Assembly (NCBI GenBank): GCA_000750105.3
Contig: JPHH03000024.1
Coordinates: 401,256 to 465,255 of the forward strand
DNA length: 64,000 nt
From: Tolypocladium sp. Sup5 PDA-1
Lineage: Eukaryota > Ascomycota > Sordariomycetes > Hypocreales > Ophiocordycipitaceae
Direction of reading: 5' to 3'
The notes below the pieces were generated by a model. The model was not told the origin of the DNA. It saw nothing but the letters and a program-made list of their open reading frames with translations, and did not search any database. The number at the start of each line of letters is the position of its first letter. The stretch's first letter is position 1. Both the position numbers and the translations under genes were made by a program. Of this stretch, positions 53,413 to 63,835 are shown piece after piece.

Positions 53413-56400
53413 ATGGCACGACGAAAACTTACAGAAGGAGAGCGCCTAGAGCGGAGAGAGCGCGAGAGACAACGCTCGAAAGTGCGACGGCAAACCGCAC
53501 GCCAGGAACAGCAGGCGCGAACTGCTCTTGAAGCAAGCGAGACACCCACGATCCGTATTCTCCACGGCGAAGACGACATCACGCAAATCCGCTGTCCGAT
53601 TCAATTGACGACTGGTCAAGTTGCCAGGCGAGCAGAATGTCCTCATGGCGCCGATGAAGAGCCGGAGGACGAGGGTCAGGGTTCTACTGCAGAATCAAAC
53701 CGGCCGCAGCGTCGAGAAGAGCAAAGCGACGCGAGCAGACACACAGATGGTGATGCGGCGAATTCAGGCTCACAGGGGCAAATCTCACCCCCGTCACCTG
53801 CACCATCGGCTGGAAGATACAATCTTCGTACCCGGAACAATGCCACACCCGTCTTCCAAAGCCAACGTTCGGCCGAAAGCACCGACAGAGTGCGCAACGC
53901 CGACAGTGGAAGCGCCTTAAGCCTTACGCTGAGGCCACGTACACACGACCATCATGAAGACTCGAGACAGCAAAACACAGCTGTGAGTTCCTTGGAGGAT
54001 GCAAAGCGGTGTGGTGATCCTCAAGACGGCCAGTTGGTCCCACGAGCGACGTCTACATTCCGCGTCCGCCAACACCGAGCCCGGCAGCGCGACACTCAAC
54101 AGCGGGAACGTGTAATAGAAGCAAACCAATCGTTTGGTCAAGTTCGAGTAATTGCCCCACCGCAAAACGAGTCGACGGGCCTACCTGCAGTGCCAACGGC
54201 GCGGGACGACAACGACAACAACGGTGACACTGAGGCACCGTTAGGGCGACCTGTTGCATCGGCCGACGTCAACCCACCACCCGACCGTAGCGATACTTCG
54301 GTAGGCGTGGAAACTCACACTCTTCTTCACGGAAGCTACGGACACAACGATATCTGCCAAAGCCCACCAGGTGGGGGGGACTCTGATGACCTCGGGGTAG
54401 GTGACGACATTCATGGAACCCCAAGCGACAGCATTGACAAAGAAACTGCGGTTCATCATCAACGAGCAGAAGCCGCCAACTCCCAGAGCCAAAACCAGAG
54501 TCAAATCACACCATCAAACACTCTCGATGAGGCCATGCCAATCGTCGGATCGAATGAAACGACATTACGACGAGTCAGAGCCAACGTGGATCATACGGAC
54601 GACCTTCAGGGAGCAGGCACGACTTCGAATGACTCCGATTTGCCCCAAGACTGTGTTGCATCTACGCCCGAGGATGCTACATCCGACCATGGTGTCGAGT
54701 CTTCTCTGTTCGTTTCGAGCCCTCGTTCGGAGCCGACCACTCCGGATTCTATTCCCAGACCTTCGCAAGGTGCTCCCAGATCGAGTCATGCCTCTGTCAA
54801 GTCTGTCGACCACCGCTATGTCCAAGCTATCCAGGCCCGAGAAAGCCAGGGTGGCTTCGATTTCATCGAAGCACAGAGCTCCGTATATGATCAGGTGTTC
54901 CGGACTTTTTTTAATGTCGAGTGTGGATGTAAGGCTGTAACTTTCACATTGCAACCAAATTCGATGCTGACTTGTAGCCCACCATAGGTCACAGTTCAGA
55001 TGAGAACGACGAAACCGAGCCTTCACGTACTTTAGTAGAGATGGCACAAGAGCTACAAAGTTCTCTGCCTCCGCTTTCGCAAGTTTTTGGGGACAGCAGC
55101 TCCTACTGCCCTGGTACCTCTTTCCCACAATGGAAGCGTTTCCTGTCCGACCAGCCGATTGAGCCTCTCTCCTTTCAGAAGACGGAATCCACCCTCGCCC
55201 ACGAATCACTGCCCGTATCGCGACAGTGGGACATCGACAGTGTGTGGCTCGGGGCCAAAAGTCTACAGGCTCTTCAACCTCCCAATGACTTCCGGCTGTC
55301 GTTTCTCCCACCCTTTTCCCGCAACCTGTCGACAGATCAGGTAATTCGGCCGCACGGGATTGATCTTGCAAAAACACGGCACATCTTGCTTGGCACATTC
55401 AGTGCTCTAGGTGTGCGCTTTTGTGTTTTCATTTTCTTTCCGAATGCTGCCCGCGGCCCAAGATCGAAGACCTCGGCTAAGAGCAACGCCCTCTCTCTCG
55501 AGCGGCAGAAGGATTTTTACGACCAAATAATTATCCCTGCTGCGTATGAAACGATATCCGATCCATTCCGACAAGAACTGCCCCAGTCATATGATGTCGT
55601 CTACGCAAAGTCCCGATCTTTTCAGGAGAAGCCCGGTAATAATCGATGGAAGCCGCAGGATGAGAGCCGCTCCTTTCGTCTCCAGTACACTCTACCGGCC
55701 GATGATCTCCCTCTCTTCTGGAATTCTGTGGTTGAAAAGGCAAACTCCGTGCGAATTCCAACTATGGGAGGGGGTCCCGTCAATTATTTCGAAAACCCAC
55801 AGCTTCTCTTTCAATCCCATGACCTCAAAAACACCTTCAGTCGATCAACTCTGGAAGAAACCTTGACAATGTTTCAGGAGACTATCCTTCAGGCCTTTTG
55901 CCCTGACCAGCTAGACATACGCTCTTGCTGGATTGACATCGGCTGCCGAGACTATGTCTCTAGTTCGCACGGTTCGTCAAGAAGTGAGCCTTATACACTT
56001 TTGTGGAAGAGTCAATGCAACCACCATTTACATGAGCAGCTGACAGCAATTGCTCCGAAAAATTCCCTGACTGCCGCATACTTTCGATCTTTCCTTCTCC
56101 GAGATGCTGGAACGTATAGATCCAAGGCTAAGTCTGCTCGCAGATGCGGCGCGGGACACCCGGATACGCGACAACCCGGCATAATCCGCGCTAAGGCATA
56201 TGACTGCAACAAAGAACTGTTTTCCGTTATGTTTAGCGACTATTGTATTTTTGGATCTGGTTTCCTCCCGTTACTTGCCTTTAACGATAAGATGATCGAT
56301 GAGCTCTCGGCTACAAGCCAAGACAACCAACGAGCACCGACATCCCAGCTATGTCGAGCCTCTTTACTACGGGCGTGGGAAGCAAATAAGCGACATCTCA

Positions 56401-58412
56401 AAGCCGTCTCAGGTTCAAAGATCGTTACGAACTACGGAGTCCGAAAAGAGATGACATTCCGACTTGACGCTATCCTCAACATGTGGCACCATGGCTATTT
56501 CGACCCCTGCACGAACCCCCATATAGGCCGCGTCGCCTTAGATGTGCCCCTTCCGCTTCACAACACAAGGCACTTACCTTTTTGGGTTGTACCGAGCAGT
56601 GACATAAACGCACTAGTATTCACTCAAGCTGCGAGGCTCATACTTCCACTTGATCACCTGTTTCGTGAGGCTTCACTTACGGGGGAGCAAGACTCAGCAG
56701 TTGAAACCCGAATCCGGTTGATCCTGGCATTCTACACTGCGCAGCTTTTCTGTCGCCTTCTCATCTTTACCCTCACCAATGAACAGCAGCTCCACTACGA
56801 CAACTGGATCTGGCAAGCAAAATGGACGGTACAAAAACACCAGCGAGGTCAGAAAACGCCGTTGCTACTAGAGAGACAGGGACTGGGGCTCGAGGAACGG
56901 ATTGGATCCTCTGGAATGCTTTGGATCCCTAGCGCTTGCATAGATTGGTGCAGTGGGCATATTGCGCTTGAGACGCTGACGCAACTCTATATCCCCCGGA
57001 GTCCCCTGCAAGCTCGCATCGCATCGCAAACGAATATCCAGTCACTAAGCTCATCCAAGGTCACAATAGAACTTTTTATTCATGAGTGGCTACAAGGTGC
57101 GAAAGAAGCGTTCGAACAAGGACGGCATCAGGATGCAGAGGAGCTAGCAGACAACGCTATTCGCCTTGCTGCCGAGGAGGTTGCCCGTGCATACCATCAA
57201 CACATGCTTGCGAAGCTTCAGTCCGTTTGGAACCGGTTTCGAATGCGTATTGGGTGCCTTGTTCTCGCACCCCTCAAGAGGCTTGAGCAGGGTTTGGAAG
57301 AATCGAGAGCCCAGATGGGTCGCATTGTCAATGCTCAAACTATCTCGGAGATATATGCCGAAGCTTGGGCGGCGTATTCCCAGATTCTATCGAACTGCAA
57401 CCATTCCAAAATGCCAAGAGAGCTCCCGTGCTGGATGGTAACGCGCAAGTACCAGCCACCCCGGGATGGCTGGTCTTCCTTCATCTTTCAACACCTTTTT
57501 GATCGTCCAGATGCCCCGACCTGGAATCGTATGCAGTTTCTTGAGCTCTATAGGGGCTTTAGAAAACCTTGGGTCGTTATAAGTAACCATGCGGGGCCTT
57601 TTGATCATCGATTTCGCGACATCATCGGCAAGTACATCATGGTTGCATTCAATAGCGACCAAACTAAGGAGGTTGGCACCAATCGCAATGTTGGAAGTTG
57701 GTATCAAGACCGGCCTACCTTCTTTCAAATCCAGTTCTGGGCTCCTTACTTCTCTCCACCAGAGAGTAACCTCGAACTCCCTTGGAGCAGCGTTGGAAAC
57801 TACCAGCAGCGGCATTCGGCTATCCCACCACATACTCTTTCTGCTGACATGACAGCGGCGGACTTCCAGTATTCCAGTGCTGTCTTCGAGAGACTTTGGT
57901 CTCGGATAATGATTGAGAATGGCGATCTCCATATGGCTGCTCCTGTAGACCGGAACAAGACTTACCGGCAAGCTTTGGATTGCTTGATGATTCTTGCTGG
58001 ACCACAATGGCACTATGGTGAGATGCCATATGTGTTGCCTTGGGAGTTTTCAGACCGAGAGGAGAAAGAAGGTGGCGACAAGGATCCTTTCCGGCTTCCC
58101 ATCCCTATACCAGGCGGCTCAATTGCTCGCACCGAAACCCCCCTCCATCGACCAACAGTGATCCTCCCAACCCGCTATAATGTGATGACATTAATTAACG
58201 AGATTAAGGCCCTCCCAGACCTCAATGATGGCGTCTTGGAGCGGATTGAGTGGATCTGCGAGGCTCTTGACAATGACGGAGAGCAATATAGCATTCCAAG
58301 TCACCTCCAATATAAGCAATTTGCGGCCCAGTCGGTGGCTCAATCAGCATCGCTGTTGCAGACATTTTTGTCACAGAGGGAGCCTCCACAACGAGCGATT
58401 GAGAGCAGCTAG
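53413..58412 (+). CDS. Cassette copy C, large gene 1: unrecognised 1646-residue protein
   Basis: This is the intact member of a family I cannot assign. Exon 1 (53413-54928) starts with a strongly basic segment at residues 1-40 (ERLERRERERQRSKVRRQ) and then becomes a long acidic, Ser/Thr-rich, probably disordered region. It ends with FDFIEAQSSVYDQVF and ECGC. The 59-nt intron is 54929-54987. Exon 2 is a long folded region: WDIDSVWLGA (about residue 586), RNLSTDQVIRPHGIDLAKTR, QLDIRSCWIDIGCRDYV, FSVMFSDYCIFGSGFLPLLA, FWVVPSSDINALVFTQAARL, SSGMLWIPSACIDW, ELPCWMVTRKY and FDHRFRDIIGKYIMVAFNS. No transposase DDE, tyrosine-recombinase, reverse-transcriptase or helicase motif is visible. Spliced length is a whole number of codons. 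Sequence blocks are shared with copies B and A. Nuclear location is suggested by the basic N-terminus (inference). Confidence 0.8.
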
Positions 58413-58474
58413 GGCCAGAACGGCTTCGGTCCTGAACACGCCTTGCCCGCGAGAGGCACCGCATCGAGGCAGCC

Positions 58475-60492
58475 ATGGCACAGGAGCAGATCGCATTCCG
58501 CATGGAGCAGGTCGTCACCGTGAGAGCGTCGAAGCTCGTGCCCGGGCGGCGGAACTTCTTCAGCGTTCTGCAGCCCATCTTCCAGCTCATGCGGTTTTTC
58601 CTGAGAGAGACGGGGTCGTATACGTCTGTACTGCGGAGCTTCAAACCTTCCGTCTTTCCCAATGTCCTCTGCTCGTTTGCGCGGCTGTTCGAGCTGGCAT
58701 TGGCCGAGATGGAGCGGCGGTTCCGGGTTAGAGGCGACGAAGGTCTTGACTTAGCGCTCTCGGAGGGCATCGCCGTGCTGGATCGCCTTGGCAACTTCTG
58801 CTTCACAGGCGACCCCAGGGTGCTTCCGAGCACGGTGCTAGGGCCGCTTGTGACGATGGAGAGCGTACGGAAAGGGGCGTGGCCGTTCGTGTCGCCCGCC
58901 ATGCTCGACTTTCGCGAGCCGACCGGCACGATGAACGTAACCCGGTGGCCACGGACGGCTGACAATCGGCCCATACTGTTGCACGTGGCCGCCTTGGCAT
59001 ACCATTATGGCACGGTGGTCGCGGCGAACCGGCACAGCCAGGTCTGGTTTGGCCAGCTCGGTGGTAAGGCCATCCGCGACATTAGGGTTGCAGTGCGATT
59101 TATGGAAGAAGTGTTTCGCGGACTGTGGATTCCACAGATGGTGGCATTCATGACCTACCAGTTTCGACGGCAACTCAATCGCAATGTCCGCAGCGGCAAG
59201 CCACCTGCCGAGCACCTGCAACAGTCAGAACGGATCAATACCGCTCTGGCTTCATGGGAAGCGAGCGACGAGCCTTTTAGCAGCCGGTATGTGATATGCT
59301 CTGCTTTTTGTTGCCTTACTGTACACATCCCGCTGAGCAATTACTCACCAGTTACAGAGAGTACGAAAGGCTTTTCGCCGGGATTGTTCCTGACGAGAGC
59401 GCCGATAGTAGGAGCTCGATATCCATATCAAACAAAGCTCGACAAGATTTCGCAAGGGAGATTTACGAGGCCTGCTGCAGCCCGAAGGAAACTGCCGGCC
59501 AGGCGATCTCGTCAACGCACGGCACGTGGTTTCTCGTTCTCCGTGGCGCCGTTCAGCACACGAGCGAGAAGGACGTGAGCTCGGATGATTGGATCACCGG
59601 TCTGGCGACGGCCATGGCCTCGACATGCGTCGAGTGGGCGCCGGGATCACATCGCAACCGGCTGACATCGCGGCGTATTATCCGGCTGGTTGGAGTCGCA
59701 AAGCCAAAACAGTTCATAACAGCGCGGCCCGGAAGCCTGAAGCGGCAGGCTATGGAGGCCGAGTATCGGATGCAGCTGGAAGAACAGCAGCCAAAGAGGC
59801 AACGCAGACGAGTGATGAACTTTGGGTGTGCTATACCATTCGAGACGATACCGAAGATCCTCCAAGGCGGATTTGCGAGTCTCGATAAGTGGTTCGAAAG
59901 CGGCGACCAAGGCATACTGAACCACTACCAGGCCGCCCGAAATTGTCTTGTGAAATGTTTAGGGGACCCTATGTGTGACTTGATGCTCATGCTGGCGCTG
60001 ACAATGGCGGCCTCCTCGGTAACGCCAGAGGTAAAGCAGAATGTGCGCGGGTTCGGCGTACGAGCGAAGAGGAAGAATCCGGAGCAGCTAGCGGCAACTC
60101 TGGTCACACGCATGCTGTGGTACCTGCGGCCAGAGGACTTCCCGTGGGAGAAAGATGAGAGAGGCGTGCTCTGTGTCAAAGAAATGACGAAGAAGATAGG
60201 TATGTCGATTATGATGGAGTAAATGTCAGTGAAGATTGCTGATGGAGCGACTGTAGAGCAGAAAGGAGCCAATAACCGCATGCTGCGAGAAATGGGCTGG
60301 ATCGAAGTGAAAGGCAACCGAACCAACCCTCGCAATAGCGACTCGAAGCTGCGCTCGGAGGAGGAGCTGTATTCCATGCGCAAGGACTTAATGCATTCAC
60401 GGAAACACCCCGACGCTTTCATCGCCACAATCTTCAAGAGCGACGACAAGGTTTGGGTAGAGCGCTGTGCATCCATTATCAAGGATAGGTGA
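58475..60492 (+). CDS. Cassette copy C, gene 2: unrecognised 632-residue protein
   Basis: The gene starts 62 bp after the stop of gene 1 on the same strand. Three exons join in frame through introns 59287-59357 (donor GTATGT, acceptor TACAG) and 60200-60247. The total is 1899 nt, a whole number of codons. Conserved blocks relative to copy A are MRFFLRE, AVLDRLGNFCFTGDPRVLPS, LLHVAALAYHYG, VVAANRHSQVWFGQLGGKAI, WAPGSHRNRLTSRRIIRLVG, TARPGSLKR, GDPMCDLMLMLALTMAASS, MLWYLRPEDFPWE and NNRMLREMGWIEVKGNR. The middle carries a basic patch (QPKRQRRRVMNFGC). No known catalytic motif is seen. In the gene 2 frame, a coding-like stretch (TRLARERHRIEAA) extends upstream of the ATG to a TGA. The two genes may therefore derive from, or function as, one longer polypeptide. 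Confidence 0.8.
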
Positions 60493-60586
60493 AATAGTAC
60501 TATGACTTGTGATTCCGGGATTAACTTTTTCTATCTTTACTACTTAATCGAGAGCGGATAAACATAGTATAACCCAATACTTCATC

Positions 60587-61402
60587 TTATAACGTCTTGT
60601 CTGTCCACGCTTGTATCTGCACCTGCATGACTTGCGATAGGGTAGGATCGCCACTACGGACCGATCTCTTAGCACCGGGTGTTGGGTTATCCCAGTACGT
60701 GCGAATGTCCTTGAACTGGCCGTCGGGGCGCGACTTGCGAATTGAGAACCGGGTTCCGAACCGGCTAATTAAGTCCTTGACGACTGGCGCTATCCATCGT
60801 ATGATTTCTTGTGTTGCCCAATCAACCCCGTCTAGCGGCCCATCCCCCACCAAGTCGACCTGCGTAGTCGCTGCGTTATTGACGTCGAGGAGCCGTAGAA
60901 GGTTCTCGGCCATATGGAGCCCCCCTTCCGTGATGTTATAGTGGCTTAGATCGATCGTGACGGTAAGGTCTCGAATCAGGGGTGCGGCATGTAGGTCTTT
61001 CCCGTTGCCAGTGATAAGGCCGTCTAGGAAGTCGGCAAGGAGGTCGAGTCGAACGATAAACTTGTTTTGTGAATAGTAAATGTCCGCGGCCTCGCAAAGA
61101 AGGCGGTCAGTAGTGGGCTTGTCGCCGAAACATGGCTCTCGTCGCTGTGCGGCGGATTTAGGCGCGACCATGGTGGTGAGTTGTTCCCAGCCGATAGTCG
61201 CACCTAGCACAATGGGATACCCTCGCTCTACCAATAAGCGGTTGAGGACTTTGGTGCGCTCATCCGGCAATAGCTCATTGAGATCGAAGCTATTCTGGTT
61301 GGCAAATAGCATTGGAAGCACTCGGTTGTTATCTCGAAGGGGGGCTAGCGCCTTCATTGTATTGTCGAACACGGCTGCCGCAAGAGGTCGAGTAGGGGTC
61401 AT
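60587..61402 (-). CDS. Uncharacterised protein, member 2 of the three-gene paralogous family
   Basis: This single-exon gene encodes 271 residues from an ATG and lies tail-to-tail with copy C gene 2. It is related to 61749-62531 and more distantly to 13997-14920. Shared features, N to C, are LLPDERTKVLNRLLVERGYP, CEAADIYYSQNKFIVRLDLL, LIRDLTVTIDLSHYN, VDLVGDGPLDGVDWATQEII, FG.RFSIRKSR and IRTYWDNPTP, ending in MQVQIQAWTD. The protein is soluble-looking, with no signal or membrane segment. The alternating hydrophobic strands and helices suggest a compact alpha/beta fold. Function unknown. Confidence 0.75.
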   Translation of the reverse strand: MTPTRPLAAAVFDNTMKALAPLRDNNRVLPMLFANQNSFDLNELLPDERTKVLNRLLVERGYPIVLGATIGWEQLTTMVAPKSAAQRREPCFGDKPTTDRLLCEAADIYYSQNKFIVRLDLLADFLDGLITGNGKDLHAAPLIRDLTVTIDLSHYNITEGGLHMAENLLRLLDVNNAATTQVDLVGDGPLDGVDWATQEIIRWIAPVVKDLISRFGTRFSIRKSRPDGQFKDIRTYWDNPTPGAKRSVRSGDPTLSQVMQVQIQAWTDKTL

Positions 61403-61748
61403 CGCGGAGGTCGAAAGCGATGGTTCAATAACGACGCTGTGAGAGTAGGGACAATGACGGTTTTGTTTTCACTTGAAGGGTAAAAAGTATTAAGGCTCGA
61501 GAGAATTTATTTTGCCTTCTTGCACTTCGAATGGCTGGCAAATAACTATACGTGGCTGGGCGGGAGGCGTGTCTCACACGCGAAGGGATGGCTGGAGGAA
61601 ACGGTAGTACTAGATAGTCTGCAATGCCTACGGCTACTAAAGCTATTCTAGATGCTTGCACATGGGGCGATGGACGATTGAAGCGTTAAATGTATAGCTG
61701 GGCTTGATAGCGGTGACACCCTAGTATACTCAGACGTTCGTATTGGAT
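61403..61748. other. Intergenic spacer between tandem paralogues
   Basis: This holds the upstream region of the 271-residue gene and the 3' end of the 260-residue gene. No further feature was seen. Confidence 0.5.
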
Positions 61749-62531
61749 CTAGTCTGTCCAGCGCTGTATCTGAACCTGCATCATTTCAGTGACAGAGAGA
61801 TTGCCACACTTGAATGCCTCCTTGGCTGCAGGCGTTGGGTCGTCCCAGTATGACCGAATGTTTACGAAACTACCGTCTAACCGGGTCTTGCGAACGGATA
61901 GTTTATGCTCGAAGCACTTGATCAGGTTCTTGACGACCACTGCTATGCACCGTATAGCATCCTGCGTTGCCCAGTCCATAATGTCCAATGGCCCGTCGGC
62001 TACCAGTTCGATGCACACAGACTTCGCATTTTCGAGCAGCGCGAGGCAGTAAAGCTCACTGGCCATTAGTTTGGCGTCGTTTTCGAAGTTGTAGTGTTGC
62101 ATGTCGATCGTGACACTGATGTCTCTGACTAGCGGCGCGACATTGATCCTGGCTCCGCTACCTGTGATAAAATCCCGAAGAAACTCGCGGAGTAAGTCCA
62201 GTCGGATAGAAAACTGGTTCTTGGAATAGTACAGATCAGCCGCCTCGCGCATGACGCACACAGGCGTTGTACTCTTCTCATAAGTTCGGTGAGGTTGGCG
62301 TAAGGCGACTTGCGGCGTCGTCTTCCCTGCGACGAACTGTTTCCACATATCGGCAGCCCCATACACGACAGGACGGCCCTGCTGCACCAAATAACGGTTG
62401 AGCAGGTCGTCGCGCTCATTGGAGGGAAAGTTGTCGAGGTCGATCCTAGTCTCGTAGTTGCCTAAAGCATGACTTAGCATCCCTACGGCCGCAGGAAATA
62501 CAGCATCAGCTCGCGAAAGGCCCAGCGTCAT
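61749..62531 (-). CDS. Uncharacterised protein, member 3 of the three-gene paralogous family
   Basis: This single-exon gene encodes 260 residues from an ATG, in tandem with member 2. Aligned blocks are FPSNERDDLLNRYLVQQGRP, REAADLYYSKNQFSIRLDLL, LVRDISVTIDMQHYNF, VADGPLDIMDWATQDAIRCI, LSVRKTRLDGSFVNIRSYW and MQVQIQRWTD at the end. The pair appears to be a local duplication that has since diverged substantially in protein sequence while keeping the same length and layout. No function can be assigned. Confidence 0.75.
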   Translation of the reverse strand: MTLGLSRADAVFPAAVGMLSHALGNYETRIDLDNFPSNERDDLLNRYLVQQGRPVVYGAADMWKQFVAGKTTPQVALRQPHRTYEKSTTPVCVMREAADLYYSKNQFSIRLDLLREFLRDFITGSGARINVAPLVRDISVTIDMQHYNFENDAKLMASELYCLALLENAKSVCIELVADGPLDIMDWATQDAIRCIAVVVKNLIKCFEHKLSVRKTRLDGSFVNIRSYWDDPTPAAKEAFKCGNLSVTEMMQVQIQRWTD

Positions 62532-62849
62532 TGTTTCGATACAAAGAAGGTGTCTGATAAGAATAAAACCGTATGTTTAGTAGAAGTATGAGGAAGCTGA
62601 ACACCGTTCTTTTTATTCCGAGGGGGGGGTAGCATTTCTTAGGGTGGCTGGAAAATGGCCGTGCATGTCTTATGGAAGCCTACCAGCGTAGCTTAGCCAG
62701 CCATTTCTCGTTCGCGGAGCCGTTGACCGGTGAACGAAACATGTTTGCTTTTTATCCACATCCTGCCCTCGTTCACAATCAAATGGGCTCGCTGCCCTAC
62801 ATTTCCCCGCCTTACCTTCAGTGTCGGCACGACGAACCAATGAGCGGAG
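62532..62849. other. Intergenic, no supportable gene
   Basis: Short frames only, with a G run at about 62621-62628. Confidence 0.4.
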
Positions 62850-62926
62850 GATCGACAGGATCACCAGGATCATGTAGATGATCCAAGCGATCCTCTGTGA
62901 TCCAAGGGATCACGAGTGGTATATAG
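62850..62926 (+). promoter_or_regulatory. Phased GATC cluster followed by TATA box
   Basis: Seven GATC sites lie at 62850, 62859, 62868, 62880, 62889, 62899 and 62908, spaced 9-12 bp apart. TATATAG follows at 62920-62926. This looks like a promoter or LTR U3 region firing rightward through the 63012-63113 repeat toward the small gene at 63148. Confidence 0.45.
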
Positions 62927-63011
62927 GACCCCCCAATTTCCTCACCATAGCATAGATACCTAGCCAGCTTTCAACACTTGTTCTAATACAGACACACTTG
63001 TATTCCTTCAT

Positions 63012-63113
63012 ACTTGGTTACGATCTCTGATCCATCACCTACGTGACACGACGCCCTGACCTTACTGCCAACATAAACTCAACGGTTTATCCCTTGGGAA
63101 CCAAACCGTCACA
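63012..63113. repeat. Right copy of the 100-bp hairpin-bearing dispersed repeat
   Basis: This matches 830-929 in the same orientation. Here the hairpin is cleaner: ACGGTTT and AAACCGT arms enclose TCCC-TT-GGGA. It lies between a TATA box and an ATG, so it could be an untranslated leader or the R/U5 end of an LTR. Confidence 0.6.
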
Positions 63114-63147
63114 ACATACCAAAGTGCGCATCGCAACCGTCGTTACA

Positions 63148-63417
63148 ATGGAGGATAAAGCGTCGTCTCAAATCGACATGAAGTACATTGCAGACAGACT
63201 GAAGCAAGTATTCGATCAGGCCGCGTCGTATGCAGAAACACCGGAGATCCAGAATGGCGCTCGAGTGGAAGGGACCATCAACGCTATGTCGAAGCAGGTT
63301 GGCGCGTTGTGCGAACAGTCCGGGGGTGTCAACACCACCTTGGTGGATATCAATTCACAGCTAGGGGAGATTAAGTCGATGGTGGAGGCGCTGGGGCTTA
63401 GGCTCTCGAATCTGTAA
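63148..63417 (+). CDS. Small uncharacterised protein, 89 residues
   Basis: The ATG follows the 63012-63113 repeat. The product is hydrophilic and mostly helical (MKYIADRLKQVFDQAASYAE), with a heptad-like C-terminal half (INSQLGEIKSMVEALGLRLS) that could form a coiled coil. It may be a gag-like piece of a mobile element, given the LTR-like sequence before it, or an independent small gene. The longer in-frame extension upstream would start inside the repeat and is not used. Confidence 0.45.
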   Translation: MEDKASSQIDMKYIADRLKQVFDQAASYAETPEIQNGARVEGTINAMSKQVGALCEQSGGVNTTLVDINSQLGEIKSMVEALGLRLSNL

Positions 63418-63470
63418 GATTCTGTTCTTCCATGTCCCAGGGCTAGAACGGCTTGATTACGTGCTAATCC

Positions 63471-63793
63471 GTGCCTTGCGACAGAGAGTCTGCTGTGGCC
63501 AGAAGTGACGTGAAAGCCGTCCCCGGCCCCGAAGAACCTCTAAACCCGGACAAGGTCACGGAAGCAGCGAAGAACCGCTTATTGACTGGCCCTCATCGCC
63601 TGACATGGGAGCAAGCCAATTCCCTGAACGGCAAGTTAACACTCGGAGAGAAAAGAACCAAGCTAACACGTATCCGTCATTAGTTGAATCAGTAAATGCT
63701 CTTCTGAGTATATTGGGGCTAGATACGACGGGTTCAACAAACAAAAAGCGCAATCGGTTGATAAGAGAGCTTGGCATAGCGGACCTGTGGTAG
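63471..63793 (+). pseudogene. Coding-like remnant upstream of the tandem array
   Basis: Two frames read like parts of one protein: NRLLTGPHRLTWEQANSLNG, and later NALLSILGLDTTGSTNKKRN ending ELGIADLW. An intron-like segment (GTTAAC to GCTAAC...TTAG, about 63632-63681) lies between them, but I could not join the frames without a stop. The family is unknown. Confidence 0.3.
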
Positions 63794-63835
63794 GATGGAC
63801 TCCGCCTGAACAGTGTATAAGCCGACCGAGATTGA

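Noticed and set aside
57387..58013. Antisense frames within the copy C large gene
   Set aside because: The plus frame is continuous and homologous to copy B, so the minus frames are shadows.
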